64,000 bases of DNA from Lewinellaceae bacterium (GTDB lineage: Bacteria > Bacteroidota > Bacteroidia > Chitinophagales > Saprospiraceae). Positions within the stretch are counted from its first letter, which is position 1, and each line of letters opens with the position of its first letter. The translations under genes were made by a program, and so were the position numbers. The stretch lies in contig JACJYO010000008.1 in assembly GCA_020636075.1 (NCBI GenBank), positions 1 to 64,000 on the forward strand. Direction: 5' to 3'. Under the pieces are notes generated by a model. It searched no databases. It saw only the letters and a program-made list of their open reading frames with translations, and was not told the origin of the DNA. Below are positions 18,620-27,457 of the stretch, piece by piece.

Positions 18620-18789
18620 AAGCCATTTAACGATAAGGATGGTTGCGGGTAAGCCCGGTGAAAAGTCAAAGCATTGTCGACACCCGCAAAGTTCCGTACT
18701 TTTATGGCGGGGCCGGAATGAATGCCCATGAAATTGCGTTATATAAACCGTAAAGGCAAAGCCCAATTTTTAATTAAAACGCTAAACTT

Positions 18790-19182
18790 TTGAATCTGAC
18801 ATCAGTACAGCGGGCAAAATCCCGCGATTTACGCTCCGAACAACTTAACCATTGGATTGTTGAAGGAATACGGGACCTGAAAGGCAAGAAGATCGTCCAG
18901 CTTGATTTGCGTAATCTTGATGATGCCCCTGCAGATTTTTTCATCATTTGTGAAGGTGATTCAAACACCCACGTCAGGGCAATTTCCGATAGCATTTACA
19001 AAAAAGTACAAGAGGAACTGTTTACTATGCCGTCCCATATGGAAGGGTCTTCCAACGCACGTTGGGTTTTGCTCGATTACTTTGATACCATTGTACATGT
19101 ATTTTATCCGGAAACCCGGGAATTCTATGATATTGAACACTTGTGGAGCGATGCTGCGGTTACGGAGTTTGAAGAAGTCTAA
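18790..19182 (+). CDS. rsfS: ribosomal silencing factor RsfS
   Basis: RsfS binds ribosomal protein uL14 and blocks 30S-50S joining when nutrients are short. The 130-aa protein has the family core DFFIICEGDSNTHVRAI, the EGSSNARWVLLDY motif and the ending FYDIEHLWSDA. The start is a TTG at 18790. It lies 63 bp before ftsH on the same strand and divergent from birA, an order I know from other Bacteroidota. Confidence 0.95.
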   Translation: MNLTSVQRAKSRDLRSEQLNHWIVEGIRDLKGKKIVQLDLRNLDDAPADFFIICEGDSNTHVRAISDSIYKKVQEELFTMPSHMEGSSNARWVLLDYFDTIVHVFYPETREFYDIEHLWSDAAVTEFEEV

Positions 19183-19245
19183 ATGTGCAGTACAGGCTTG
19201 TGCGGCTTTCTCCCCGGTTTACACCCCCTCTCAATTTTATAAAAC

Positions 19246-21312
19246 ATGAGTAAAGAAAAGCGTAAACGCGATGAGGACCAGGATGGTCTGAACCAACAAC
19301 GCGATGAAAATAATACCAATGGCGGCGGCGATAACATGCCCCGCTTCAATTTTACGTGGATATACATCCTGATAGGTCTGGCTTTGTTGGGCCTGCAACT
19401 GTCTAAAATGTTTGTAGAGCCACCTGTTAAAAAGTGGCCCGATTTTGAGGACATGGCTATGGCCGGCGATGTAGAAAAACTGACGATCGTCAACCTGGAA
19501 ACCGGCCGCGCCTACATCAAAAAAGACAGCCTTTACAAGTATTTTGAACTCTTCAAAATCGAGGATAAAAACGGTGACCACGTACCCGATAAGCAGGGCT
19601 GGGGCTTTAACCCCGATCAATTGCATATTGAGTTTAAGATCGGGGATATGGATCAACTCCGCCACAATCTGGCGGCATTGAATGATCGGCTTGCAAAAGC
19701 CGGCAAGGCGCCTATTGAACCCGATGATTTTATTGAAGAAACAAACTGGACGGGTACGGTTGTGACATACCTGATCCCTCTGCTGCTGTTGCTGGCGTTG
19801 TGGATATTTATCCTGCGCCGGATGGGCGGCGGCGGTGCCGGCCCGGGTGCGCAGATTTTCAACATTGGAAAATCAAAAGCGACCCTGTTCGACAACAATG
19901 CCCGGGTGAATATCACCTTTGCTGATGTAGCCGGCCTGGACGAAGCGAAAGAGGAAGTCATCGAAATCGTGGACTTCCTGAAAAACCCGAAAAAATATAC
20001 CTCCCTTGGCGGTAAAATCCCCAAAGGAGTTTTGCTGGTGGGCCCTCCGGGTACCGGTAAAACCTTGCTGGCGAAAGCCGTGGCTGGTGAAGCCGGGGTG
20101 CCGTTTTTCTCCATTTCCGGTTCCGACTTCGTTGAAATGTTTGTCGGTGTAGGCGCTTCCCGGGTACGCGATTTGTTCCGGCAGGCACGCGAAAAAGCAC
20201 CCTGCATTATTTTCATCGACGAGATCGACGCTATTGGCCGGGCCCGCGGGCGCGGTGCGATCCAGGGCGGCAATGACGAACGTGAGAATACGCTCAACCA
20301 ATTGCTGGTGGAGATGGACGGCTTTTCCACTGATAAGGGGGTTATCCTGCTGGCGGCGACCAACCGCCCCGATATTCTCGACCACGCGCTCATGCGCCCG
20401 GGGCGTTTTGACCGCCAAATCGGTATCGGCCGCCCCGACCTGCAAGGGCGGGAACAGATTTTTCAGGTACACCTGAAAAACATCAAAGTATCCCCAGAGG
20501 TAACACCCAAAGCACTGGCTGAAATGACGCCGGGCTTTGTCGGTGCCGACATTGCCAACGTGTGCAACGAAGCGGCACTAATTGCCGCCCGCCGTGACAA
20601 AAAAGCGGTGGATCTGGAGGATTTCAACTATGCCCTCGACAAAGTGATCGGTGGCTTGGAAAAGAAAAACAAGATCATCAGTCCGGAAGAAAAACAGATC
20701 ATCGCCTACCACGAGGCTGGCCATGCGATTTGTGGCTGGTTTCTTGAACACGCGCACCCCTTGGTTAAAGTGACTATCGTACCGCGCGGTTTGGCGGCTT
20801 TGGGCTATGCCCAGTATTTGCCGAAAGAACAATACATCACCCGTAAGGACAAGTTGCTCGACGATATTTGTATGACCCTGGGCGGGCGGGCCGCCGAGTC
20901 GGTGGTATTTGATAAAATCAGCACTGGCGCGCAAAGCGATTTGGACCATATTACCCGTTTGTGTTACGATATGATCGTCAACTACGGTATGAACGAAAAA
21001 GTGGGCAATATCTCTTTCGTAACCATGATGGGTGAATCCTATCAGCGGCCATTCTCGGAGCAAACAGCCTATCTCATCGACCAGGAGGTAAAAGCCATGA
21101 TTGACGAGCAATATGATCGGGCTAAAAATCTGTTGCGGGAAAAACGCAAGGAACTCGATACGCTTGCGAAAACGTTGCTTGAAAAAGAGGTGCTCTTGCG
21201 CAATGATCTGGAAAATCTTATCGGTAAACGACCTTTTGCGGACCCGACACCAGGCGAAAGCGCATCTGTACCTGAGGTAGAACCACCAACTTCGCCGGAA
21301 GACGAAGACTGA
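19246..21312 (+). CDS. ftsH: ATP-dependent zinc metalloprotease FtsH
   Basis: A membrane-anchored AAA+ protease that degrades misfolded membrane and regulatory proteins. The 688-aa protein has an N-terminal membrane helix (about 35-52), a periplasmic domain, a second helix (about 165-188), Walker A GPPGTGKT (about 267), Walker B IIFIDEIDAIG, the second region of homology with ATNRPDILDHALMRPGRFDR, and the zinc site HEAGH (about 488). The C-terminal tail is acidic and proline-rich. All key residues are present. It is probably cotranscribed with rsfS. Confidence 0.98.
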   Translation: MSKEKRKRDEDQDGLNQQRDENNTNGGGDNMPRFNFTWIYILIGLALLGLQLSKMFVEPPVKKWPDFEDMAMAGDVEKLTIVNLETGRAYIKKDSLYKYFELFKIEDKNGDHVPDKQGWGFNPDQLHIEFKIGDMDQLRHNLAALNDRLAKAGKAPIEPDDFIEETNWTGTVVTYLIPLLLLLALWIFILRRMGGGGAGPGAQIFNIGKSKATLFDNNARVNITFADVAGLDEAKEEVIEIVDFLKNPKKYTSLGGKIPKGVLLVGPPGTGKTLLAKAVAGEAGVPFFSISGSDFVEMFVGVGASRVRDLFRQAREKAPCIIFIDEIDAIGRARGRGAIQGGNDERENTLNQLLVEMDGFSTDKGVILLAATNRPDILDHALMRPGRFDRQIGIGRPDLQGREQIFQVHLKNIKVSPEVTPKALAEMTPGFVGADIANVCNEAALIAARRDKKAVDLEDFNYALDKVIGGLEKKNKIISPEEKQIIAYHEAGHAICGWFLEHAHPLVKVTIVPRGLAALGYAQYLPKEQYITRKDKLLDDICMTLGGRAAESVVFDKISTGAQSDLDHITRLCYDMIVNYGMNEKVGNISFVTMMGESYQRPFSEQTAYLIDQEVKAMIDEQYDRAKNLLREKRKELDTLAKTLLEKEVLLRNDLENLIGKRPFADPTPGESASVPEVEPPTSPEDED

Positions 21313-21325
21313 TTCGAGTACGGAA

Positions 21326-21463
21326 TGCGGAATACGGAGTGCGGAATGATTCACCCTTCCAGCATAAGGTAGCGTAACACTTTTTTCTGTCTTTACTTAT
21401 GGCTATGATATTCCCCTCAATGGGAGGGTGAACTACTCCGCACTTCGCACTCCGTATTCCGCA
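21326..21463. repeat. palindrome of TGCGGAATACGGAGTGCG type (family H)
   Basis: Left arm 21326-21356 pairs with right arm 21426-21463. The first 18 bp are perfect; the right arm carries one extra 9-bp unit (ACTCCGCAC-like), and the inner ends are TTCACCC and GGGTGAA. It lies between the convergent ftsH and NlpC/P60 genes and may terminate both. Confidence 0.8.
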
Positions 21464-21472
21464 ATCGAAGGG

Positions 21473-21991
21473 TTATTTGCTGATCACATCCCGTGCCAGC
21501 AAGATCAGCGGTTCCCAATACGAAGAAGTGGAAATATTTTCCTGAATAACACCGCGGCTGGTGGTGCTGTGCACCACAAAGATGCCTTGCCGGTTAGTCT
21601 CAACGACCATGGCGACATGCTGAATGTTGTTTCGGTTTTTTCCAAAAATAATAAGGTCTCCGGGTTGGATTGCTTTTAGCGGAATCTCTCTGCCTTCTTT
21701 GGCCTGCGCTGCCGACGATGTGGAAACTGGCACAGAAAATTGCTTGAGCACATAACTGGTGAATCCCGAGCAATCGAAGCCAGTGCGGGGGGTTGTTCCG
21801 GCATATTTGTAATTACTGCCGCGGAGGTTTTGGGCGTACCGAACGATCTCCTGCCGGAGTTGAAGTTCTTTGGCACTGGGAGGTGGAGGTGTGGGAATGT
21901 TTTTCTGGGCAGTATAACATCCTGATAGTAAGGCGATAAATGCCAGTGCAGCAACTGTTTGGATAAAGGTAACCGAGCGGATATAGTGCAT
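21473..21991 (-). CDS. NlpC/P60 (C40) family lipoprotein peptidase
   Basis: A 172-aa cell-wall hydrolase of the C40 family, which cuts peptide stems of peptidoglycan. The lipoprotein signal ends in LLSGCYT. The catalytic Cys is in TGFDCSGFTSYVL, the His in IQHVAMVVE and the polar third residue in VVHSTTSRGV. The PGDLIIFG motif is typical. It is a close paralogue of the gene 148 bp upstream on the same strand. Anchoring in the outer or inner membrane is inferred from the lipobox. Confidence 0.92.
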   Translation of the reverse strand: MHYIRSVTFIQTVAALAFIALLSGCYTAQKNIPTPPPPSAKELQLRQEIVRYAQNLRGSNYKYAGTTPRTGFDCSGFTSYVLKQFSVPVSTSSAAQAKEGREIPLKAIQPGDLIIFGKNRNNIQHVAMVVETNRQGIFVVHSTTSRGVIQENISTSSYWEPLILLARDVISK

Positions 21992-22139
21992 GATTTATTA
22001 AAATGATTCGCAGTAGAACGCAGCCTGTTCGTTAATTCTTGCTTAAGAAAATCAAAAAACGGCTGTCGGCAATTCGCCGGCAACCGTTCATTCTTCGTTT
22101 TGTAAGCAGCGTTCTGGTGTGCTACATTTGTTGAATTTT

Positions 22140-22688
22140 CTAAAATATTTTTTGCGCCGTGGCTTCATCAAATAATTGCCGACCCAGCACATCGCGGGCA
22201 AACAGGATGCGCGAGCGCCAATACGACGACGTACTCACATTTTCCACAATTATTCCACGGCTGCATGTGCTGTGAATGCACACGATACCATTGGCATTGT
22301 GCTCAACAACCATGGCGACGTGTTGAATCCGGCCCTTCCGACCAAAAAATAACAAATCACCGGGTTCCACTTCTGATAGGGGTACTTTGACTCCCTGAGT
22401 GGATTGAAGTGAGGAACTGCACGACACCGAAGTGTCAAATTTTCCCAAAATAAAACTGGTAAACCCCGAGCAGTCAAAGCCTGTTTCCGGGCTTTTTCCG
22501 GCATAGCGGTACCGTAGCCCAACGAATTGCTGCGCAAACTCAACAATTCCGGTGCGAAATTGCAGCATTTCCATACTCAGTGTACGGCTGGGTCGGAATG
22601 CGGAAGCACTAACTAAAACAGCAAGGGAAAGGGAAATAATTAGGGGATGGCGTAACAGGGGTAAGCATCTGGAAGATGGCTCGCTCAT
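22140..22688 (-). CDS. NlpC/P60 (C40) family peptidase, tandem paralogue
   Basis: A 182-aa paralogue of the preceding peptidase. It has the catalytic Cys in TGFDCSGFTSFIL, the His in IQHVAMVVE, PGDLLFFG and the shared ending STSSYWRSRILFARDVLG. The N-terminus is hydrophobic (LIISLSLAVLVSASA) but has no lipobox Cys, so it is exported with a plain signal peptide, unlike its neighbour. The pair arose by tandem duplication and has diverged considerably. Confidence 0.9.
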   Translation of the reverse strand: MSEPSSRCLPLLRHPLIISLSLAVLVSASAFRPSRTLSMEMLQFRTGIVEFAQQFVGLRYRYAGKSPETGFDCSGFTSFILGKFDTSVSCSSSLQSTQGVKVPLSEVEPGDLLFFGRKGRIQHVAMVVEHNANGIVCIHSTCSRGIIVENVSTSSYWRSRILFARDVLGRQLFDEATAQKIF

Positions 22689-22858
22689 AAAATAGAAACG
22701 GTGTTTTCACAGAGTAAGAGAGAAAAACTGGAACGATTCTTACTCCGGGTGTGAAAGATTGTTCGGATTAAAAGCAATATTAAACGTTCAATGGATCGGA
22801 GGCAAAGGTAAAAAAAAGTCTGAACTTGCTGATTTTCAGGGTCAAAATCTTCCCGGGA

Positions 22859-23629
22859 CTATAAAATCGAAAGGCTGTCGGCATCGCCCAGAAATGCCAG
22901 CTGGCGGCGATATTCTTGCATTGAAACTAAATCCAGTTCTGCCGTAAATATTCCGGGTTGAACGCTAAGTCGGCAAATATCCTGACCGGAATAATCCCAA
23001 ATACAACTATCCCCAACATAGTCAAGCCCGGCGCCATCAGTACCTACGATATTGACTCCGGCAACAAAACATTGATTTTCGATGGCCCGGGCAGGGAGCA
23101 AGCTGCGCCAATGGTGGCCGCGCTTGCTTGGCCAGTTTGCCACGTAAATTAGCAGGTCAAAGGCATTGGCTTTTGGCTGCCGGCCCCATGCCGGGAAGCG
23201 CAGATCGTAGCAGATCAGGGGGCAAATGCGCCAACCCTTCCAGGTGGTGATCAGTCGTTCCTTACCCGGAGTGAAAGTTTCGTGCTCCCGGGCCAGGGTA
23301 AACAAGTGGCGTTTGTCGTAGTGCTCGTATTGGCCATCGGGGCGCATGAAAATCAGGCGGTTGTAAAACCGGTCGTTTTCGAGGCAGATAAAGCTGCCGG
23401 TGATGGCAGCGCCCAAACGGGCAGCTTGGTCCCCCAGCCACTGCATCGTGGGTCCGTCCATCGGTTCGGCCAGCGCAGCAGCATTCATGGAAAAGCCGGA
23501 GGTGAACATTTCGGGCAACACGACCAGGTCCGTTTGACCCGCCAGTGGGGCGATTTTTTGGGCAAATGCGGCCCGATTGGCTTTGGGGTCTTCCCAGTGC
23601 AGGTTGGATTGGACAATGGAAATGCGCAT
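22859..23629 (-). CDS. nitrilase-superfamily omega-amidase (YafV-like)
   Basis: A 256-aa carbon-nitrogen hydrolase, most like omega-amidases that hydrolyse 2-oxoglutaramate or 2-oxosuccinamate formed by transaminases. The catalytic triad residues are in VVLPEMFTSGFS (Glu), YDKRHLFTLA (Lys) and LICYDLRFP (Cys). The YANWPSKRGHHW-like stretch VANWPSKRGHHWRSLLPARA is typical of the YafV branch. The frame is open to 23737, but the ATG at 23629 gives the standard start MRISIVQSNLHW. It is divergent from the DUF962 gene. Confidence 0.92.
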   Translation of the reverse strand: MRISIVQSNLHWEDPKANRAAFAQKIAPLAGQTDLVVLPEMFTSGFSMNAAALAEPMDGPTMQWLGDQAARLGAAITGSFICLENDRFYNRLIFMRPDGQYEHYDKRHLFTLAREHETFTPGKERLITTWKGWRICPLICYDLRFPAWGRQPKANAFDLLIYVANWPSKRGHHWRSLLPARAIENQCFVAGVNIVGTDGAGLDYVGDSCIWDYSGQDICRLSVQPGIFTAELDLVSMQEYRRQLAFLGDADSLSIL

Positions 23630-23679
23630 GTTGAAGTGGCTGCGTGAACGAATTCCTGCAAACTTATGGGCTGTATCGC

Positions 23680-23687
23680 TATTTTTG
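23680..23687 (+). promoter_or_regulatory. Bacteroidota -7 box TATTTTTG
   Basis: An exact TAnnTTTG match 49 bp before the DUF962 start, inside the divergent intergenic region. It overlaps the palindrome TTTTTGCTTAGCAAAAA. No good -33 element is seen. Confidence 0.4.
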
Positions 23688-23735
23688 CTTAGCAAAAACC
23701 ATTTTTCAATCCGCACTTCGCGCAAATTTTTTTCC

Positions 23736-24200
23736 ATGCGAACAATTAACGACTGGTTGTCCGAATACGGCGAAAGCCATCAAAACCCTACCAACAAACT
23801 GGTGCACTGGATTTGCGTGCCGGCTATCTTTTTTTCCATTGTCGGCCTTTTTTACGGCATTAAACTGGGCGTCGAGGTGATGCCCGGCCTCGAACTCAAT
23901 GTCGCTATGATATTGCTGGCGCTCGCAGTGCTGTACTACCTCCGCCTGTCACCAGCCCTGTCGGTTGGCATGTTGCTGTTTTCGGCGCTTTGCCTGTACC
24001 TGGCGCAGCAGATCGAAGCCACCGGACTGGTGCTTTGGCAGGTGTGCGTGGCTATTTTTGTTGCTGCTTGGATCGGGCAGTTTTGGGGGCATAAGGTAGA
24101 AGGGAAAAAACCGTCCTTTTTTAAAGACCTGCAATTTTTACTGATCGGGCCGGCCTGGCTGATGAGCTTTGTTTATGGGAAATTGGGGGTGCGGTATTGA
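23736..24200 (+). CDS. DUF962 / Mpo1-like integral membrane protein
   Basis: A 154-aa membrane protein of the family of yeast Mpo1, a dioxygenase in fatty-acid alpha-oxidation; bacterial members are not well characterised. The N-terminus has WLSEYGESHQNPTNKLVHW with the conserved histidines, followed by four hydrophobic segments (about 30-48, 52-68, 74-92, 98-118) and the second His motif QFWGHKVEGKKPSF. The ending LIGPAWLMSF is typical. The ATG at 23736 was chosen because upstream sequence reads into the nitrilase promoter. Confidence 0.88.
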   Translation: MRTINDWLSEYGESHQNPTNKLVHWICVPAIFFSIVGLFYGIKLGVEVMPGLELNVAMILLALAVLYYLRLSPALSVGMLLFSALCLYLAQQIEATGLVLWQVCVAIFVAAWIGQFWGHKVEGKKPSFFKDLQFLLIGPAWLMSFVYGKLGVRY

Positions 24201-24361
24201 GTTTTTTGTGTGCAGGGGCAAAATAGCAACTCCAATTTATGGTTTAAATTCAAGGCTTCGATTTTTTAAAGGATGCTACGAACCTGCATATCCCTCCGCT
24301 GTTGACAGCTCTGCACTACCAACTTAACCGGGCTTGCCCTGCCCCGGCATTTGTAAAACCT

Positions 24362-24369
24362 TACCTTTG
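24362..24369 (+). promoter_or_regulatory. Bacteroidota -7 box TACCTTTG
   Basis: An exact TAnnTTTG match 48 bp before the enoyl-CoA hydratase start. A TTG at 24334 is 25 nt upstream of it, a little beyond the usual spacing. The 216-bp gap before this gene holds no other feature I can support. Confidence 0.45.
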
Positions 24370-24416
24370 GCCGCCCTTCCCGAAGGCAAAAACATACACC
24401 AGACTTTTTTCGGATT

Positions 24417-25193
24417 ATGGAAGATATTACCCAGCAAGGCTACGTCCACACAGAAATAAAAGCCAATGGCGTAGCCGACATCACCTTTTTTCACCCAAAC
24501 CACAACAGCCTGCCCAGCCGGCTGCTTCAAGCCCTGGTGGATGCCTTTGCTGATGCCGGCAACAATCCCGATGTCCGGGTAATGGTGTTGCGCAGCGCCG
24601 AGCACCGCACGTTTTGCGCTGGCGCCAGTTTTGATGAATTGGCCGCCATCGAGGATTATGAAACCAGCCTGCGTTTTTTCTCCGGTTTTGGCAATGTGAT
24701 CAACGCGATGCGGCGCTGCCCGAAAATTATCGTTGGGCGCGTGCATGGGAAAGCGGTTGGTGGCGGGGTTGGTCTGGCTGCGGGTACCGATTTTTGCATG
24801 GCTTCCCAATATGGCTCCGTACGGCTGAGTGAGCTGGCTGTTGGTTTTGGTCCTTTTGTGATTGGCCCGGCCGTGGAACGCAAGGTGGGCGTTTCCGCTT
24901 TCAGCCAGATGGCACTCAATCCCGGTGAGTGGCAAACTGCGGCCTGGGCTAAGGAAAAAGGATTGTTTCAGGAAGTATTCGAAACGGTGGAACAGTTGGA
25001 TGCTTACCTCGACCATTTCACGGAAAATTTGAGTGCCCAAAGCCCCGAAGCGCTTGCCGAGCTCAAGAAAATTTTCTGGCAGGGCACCGAACATTGGGAG
25101 ACTCTGTTGCAAGAGCGCGCTGCTGTGAGTGGCCGGTTGGCGCTGTCGGATTTTACCAAAAAAGCGATCGCGGCGTTTAAGGCTAAATCCTGA
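24417..25193 (+). CDS. enoyl-CoA hydratase/isomerase family protein
   Basis: A 258-aa crotonase-fold enzyme acting on acyl-CoA thioesters. The N-terminus has HNSLPSRLLQAL, the oxyanion-hole motifs are in FCAGASFDEL (about 67) and GKAVGGGVGLAAGTD (about 110), and one catalytic-type Glu is in RLSELAVGF. The second Glu of classical hydratases is not evident (GPFVIGPAVER), so it may be an isomerase or another crotonase. It stands alone between the DUF962 gene and a repeat region, with no fatty-acid gene next to it. Confidence 0.88.
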   Translation: MEDITQQGYVHTEIKANGVADITFFHPNHNSLPSRLLQALVDAFADAGNNPDVRVMVLRSAEHRTFCAGASFDELAAIEDYETSLRFFSGFGNVINAMRRCPKIIVGRVHGKAVGGGVGLAAGTDFCMASQYGSVRLSELAVGFGPFVIGPAVERKVGVSAFSQMALNPGEWQTAAWAKEKGLFQEVFETVEQLDAYLDHFTENLSAQSPEALAELKKIFWQGTEHWETLLQERAAVSGRLALSDFTKKAIAAFKAKS

Positions 25194-25324
25194 TTTTAAT
25201 TTTCGATGGAAAAGCCCTGCGGGAAACGGGTTTGGGACTGGGACTAATGCCATAAGCAATGCGAAAACTGCGGCTGGCATTATTTTTACAAACTTCCGAT
25301 GGGATTTGAATTTGATCTTGTTTT

Positions 25325-25463
25325 CCCAGGGCTGAAGCCCTGGGCGAAAAAATGGGAAAAAAATCAATTTTTGGGGGCTCAAGCAGGAATCTGTTTCCCG
25401 TTTACCCAGTGACTCCTTCGCATTCTTGGGGCTCCATTCTCAGCCCAGGGCTTCAGCCCTGGG
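25325..25463. repeat. pair of inverted CCCAGGGCTTCAGCCCTGGG palindromes (family D)
   Basis: Two 20-bp units at 25325-25344 and 25444-25463 are each nearly self-complementary; in addition they are inverted copies of one another, the match reaching at least 24 bp (TTTCCCAGGG...GGGC). About 99 bp lie between. The right unit contains the carA stop codon at 25453-25455. No gene fits in the 259-bp gap 25194-25452. Confidence 0.85.
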
Positions 25464-26544
25464 AAAGCATGTTCAAAAACTGATCAAATAAATACCGCGC
25501 GTCGTGCGGCCCTGGGCTGGCCTCCGGGTGGTACTGCACCGAAAATGCGGGCTTGTTTTTCAGCCGGATACCCTCCACCGTGTTGTCGTTGAGGTTGATA
25601 TGTGTGGGTTCAACCAGGCTGGGCGAATCGTATACGGCCTGTTCGAGCACCCCGAAACCGTGATTTTGACTGGTGATCTCGCCGCGGCCGGTCAGCAAAT
25701 TTTTTACCGGATGGTTGATGCCCCGGTGGCCATGGTGCAGTTTGTAGGTAGGCAGGCCGACGGCGCGGGCCAGAATTTGCTGCCCCAGGCAGATGCCAAA
25801 CAGCGGTTTTTCGTCATTCAGCATTTTTTGAGTGAGTTCCACGGCATAGTCCATCGAAGCTGGGTCGCCGGGACCGTTGGAAAGGAAGTAGCCGTCGGGG
25901 CTCCAGGCTTTGATTTCCTCGAAACTGGAGCGCGCGGGGAACACCTTGAGGTAGCAGTTGCGTTCGGCAAAACAGCGCAGGATATTTTTTTTCACCCCAA
26001 AATCAACGACGGCAATACGGCGCGGCGCATCGGGGTTGCCCAGGTAGTACGGCGTTTTGGTTGTTACCTGGCTGGAGAGTTCGAGACCGGCCATTGGCGG
26101 CGTTTCGCGCAGGCGTTTTTTTAGTTCGTCCAGATCGTCAATTTCGGAAGAAATAATACAGTTCATGGCGCCGCTGGTGCGGATATGCTGCACCAGTGCG
26201 CGGGTGTCAACATCCTCGATGGCCACGAGTTTTTCCTGTTCAAAATAATCCTGGATGCTTTTATCAGCCCGTTGGCGGCTGTAGGCGACATTGAAATTGC
26301 GGCATATAAATCCGGCAATTTTTATGTTCTCACTTTCGATTTCGTCATGCTTAATGCCATAGTTGCCAATGTGCACATTGGTGGCAGTCAGTACCTGACC
26401 GAAATAAGAGGGATCTGTGAAAATTTCCTGGTAACCGGTCATGCCGGTGTTAAAACAAACTTCGCCGGTGGTGGTACCCTTGTGGCCGGCCGCCTGGCCG
26501 TGGAATACCGTGCCGTCTTCGAGGAGGAGCGTGGCTTTTTTCAA
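25453..26544 (-). CDS. carA: carbamoyl-phosphate synthase small subunit
   Basis: The glutaminase subunit feeds ammonia to CarB for arginine and pyrimidine synthesis. The 363-aa protein has the N-terminal domain start KKATLLLEDGTVFHG, GEVCFNTGMTGYQEI, and a class I amidotransferase domain with Cys in LFGICLGQQIL (about 250) and His-Glu in VQYHPEASPGPHDA. No carB is in the window. The start is taken as TTG at 26544, directly before KKATLLLEDG; an ATG at 26601 would add 19 residues not seen in the family. The last residues SQG and the stop lie within a palindromic repeat. Confidence 0.94.
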   Translation of the reverse strand: MKKATLLLEDGTVFHGQAAGHKGTTTGEVCFNTGMTGYQEIFTDPSYFGQVLTATNVHIGNYGIKHDEIESENIKIAGFICRNFNVAYSRQRADKSIQDYFEQEKLVAIEDVDTRALVQHIRTSGAMNCIISSEIDDLDELKKRLRETPPMAGLELSSQVTTKTPYYLGNPDAPRRIAVVDFGVKKNILRCFAERNCYLKVFPARSSFEEIKAWSPDGYFLSNGPGDPASMDYAVELTQKMLNDEKPLFGICLGQQILARAVGLPTYKLHHGHRGINHPVKNLLTGRGEITSQNHGFGVLEQAVYDSPSLVEPTHINLNDNTVEGIRLKNKPAFSVQYHPEASPGPHDARYLFDQFLNMLSQG

Positions 26545-26652
26545 AATACGAAAATTGGACGTTGGAACTGGTTTTCTCGCGCACAAAGGTCGAACACCCA
26601 ACGGGGTTTTCCAAATGCCGGATAAATCCTTTCTTTGCCAGACCCGCTAATT

Positions 26653-27429
26653 ATGACTAAACATTCCGAACTCAAGGACTTTCTGGATGCTGCCGTGCAG
26701 CGCTACAACCGGCCCGAATTTATCGAGACCGACCCGATCAGCATTCCTGCGGCATTCGACCGCCTGGAGGATCGCGAGATCATGGGTTTCTGGACGGCCA
26801 CCCTGGCCTGGGGGCAGCGCAAAACCATCATGCAAAGCGCCCGCAGGCTGGTCGAGTTGATGGATGGCGCGCCCTACGATTTTATTATCAACCACGAGGA
26901 GCAGGACCGCGCGCGGTTTCTGGACTTCAAACACCGAACTTTCCAAGCTACCGACACGCTGTATTTTCTGGAGTTTTTTCAAAATTTTTACCGGGGAAAC
27001 GACTCCCTCGAAATGGCTTTCTCCCGGCATCTTTCACCCGAAACGCCTACGGTTGAACCGGCACTGGCCGGCTTTCACCGCGACTTTTTCGATCATCCCT
27101 GGGCGCCCGAACGTACCCGTAAACATGTGGCCACGCCTGAACGCGGATCTACCTGCAAACGCATAAACATGTTTCTCCGTTGGATGGTGCGTCGCGATAA
27201 TGCCGGTGTTGATTTTGGCGTTTGGACGCGCATCAAGCCGGCTCAACTGCTTATCCCACTTGATGTGCACGTCGACCGTGTTGCCCGCCGCATAGGCTTG
27301 CTGCGCCGTAAACAAACCGATTGGAATGCCGTGCTGGAACTCACCGAAAACTTGCGCGCTTTTGATCCGGCAGACCCGGTGAAGTATGATTTTGCCTTGT
27401 TTGGTTTGGGGGTATTGGAGGGGAAGTAA
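26653..27429 (+). CDS. TIGR02757 / DUF2400 family protein
   Basis: A 258-aa protein of the conserved family TIGR02757, whose function is not established. The features are the start LKDFLDAAVQRYNRPEFI, DPISIPAAF, ATLAWGQRKTIM, the stretch KRINMFLRWMVRRDNAGVDFG (about 168) and PLDVHVDRVARRIGL, which recall the helix-hairpin-helix DNA glycosylase fold. A TTG at 26635 is in frame, but the ATG at 26653 is the more likely start. It is divergent from carA with about 108 bp between. Confidence 0.88.
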   Translation: MTKHSELKDFLDAAVQRYNRPEFIETDPISIPAAFDRLEDREIMGFWTATLAWGQRKTIMQSARRLVELMDGAPYDFIINHEEQDRARFLDFKHRTFQATDTLYFLEFFQNFYRGNDSLEMAFSRHLSPETPTVEPALAGFHRDFFDHPWAPERTRKHVATPERGSTCKRINMFLRWMVRRDNAGVDFGVWTRIKPAQLLIPLDVHVDRVARRIGLLRRKQTDWNAVLELTENLRAFDPADPVKYDFALFGLGVLEGK

Positions 27430-27457
27430 GTACAAAGTCGAAAAGCCAAACCACACA

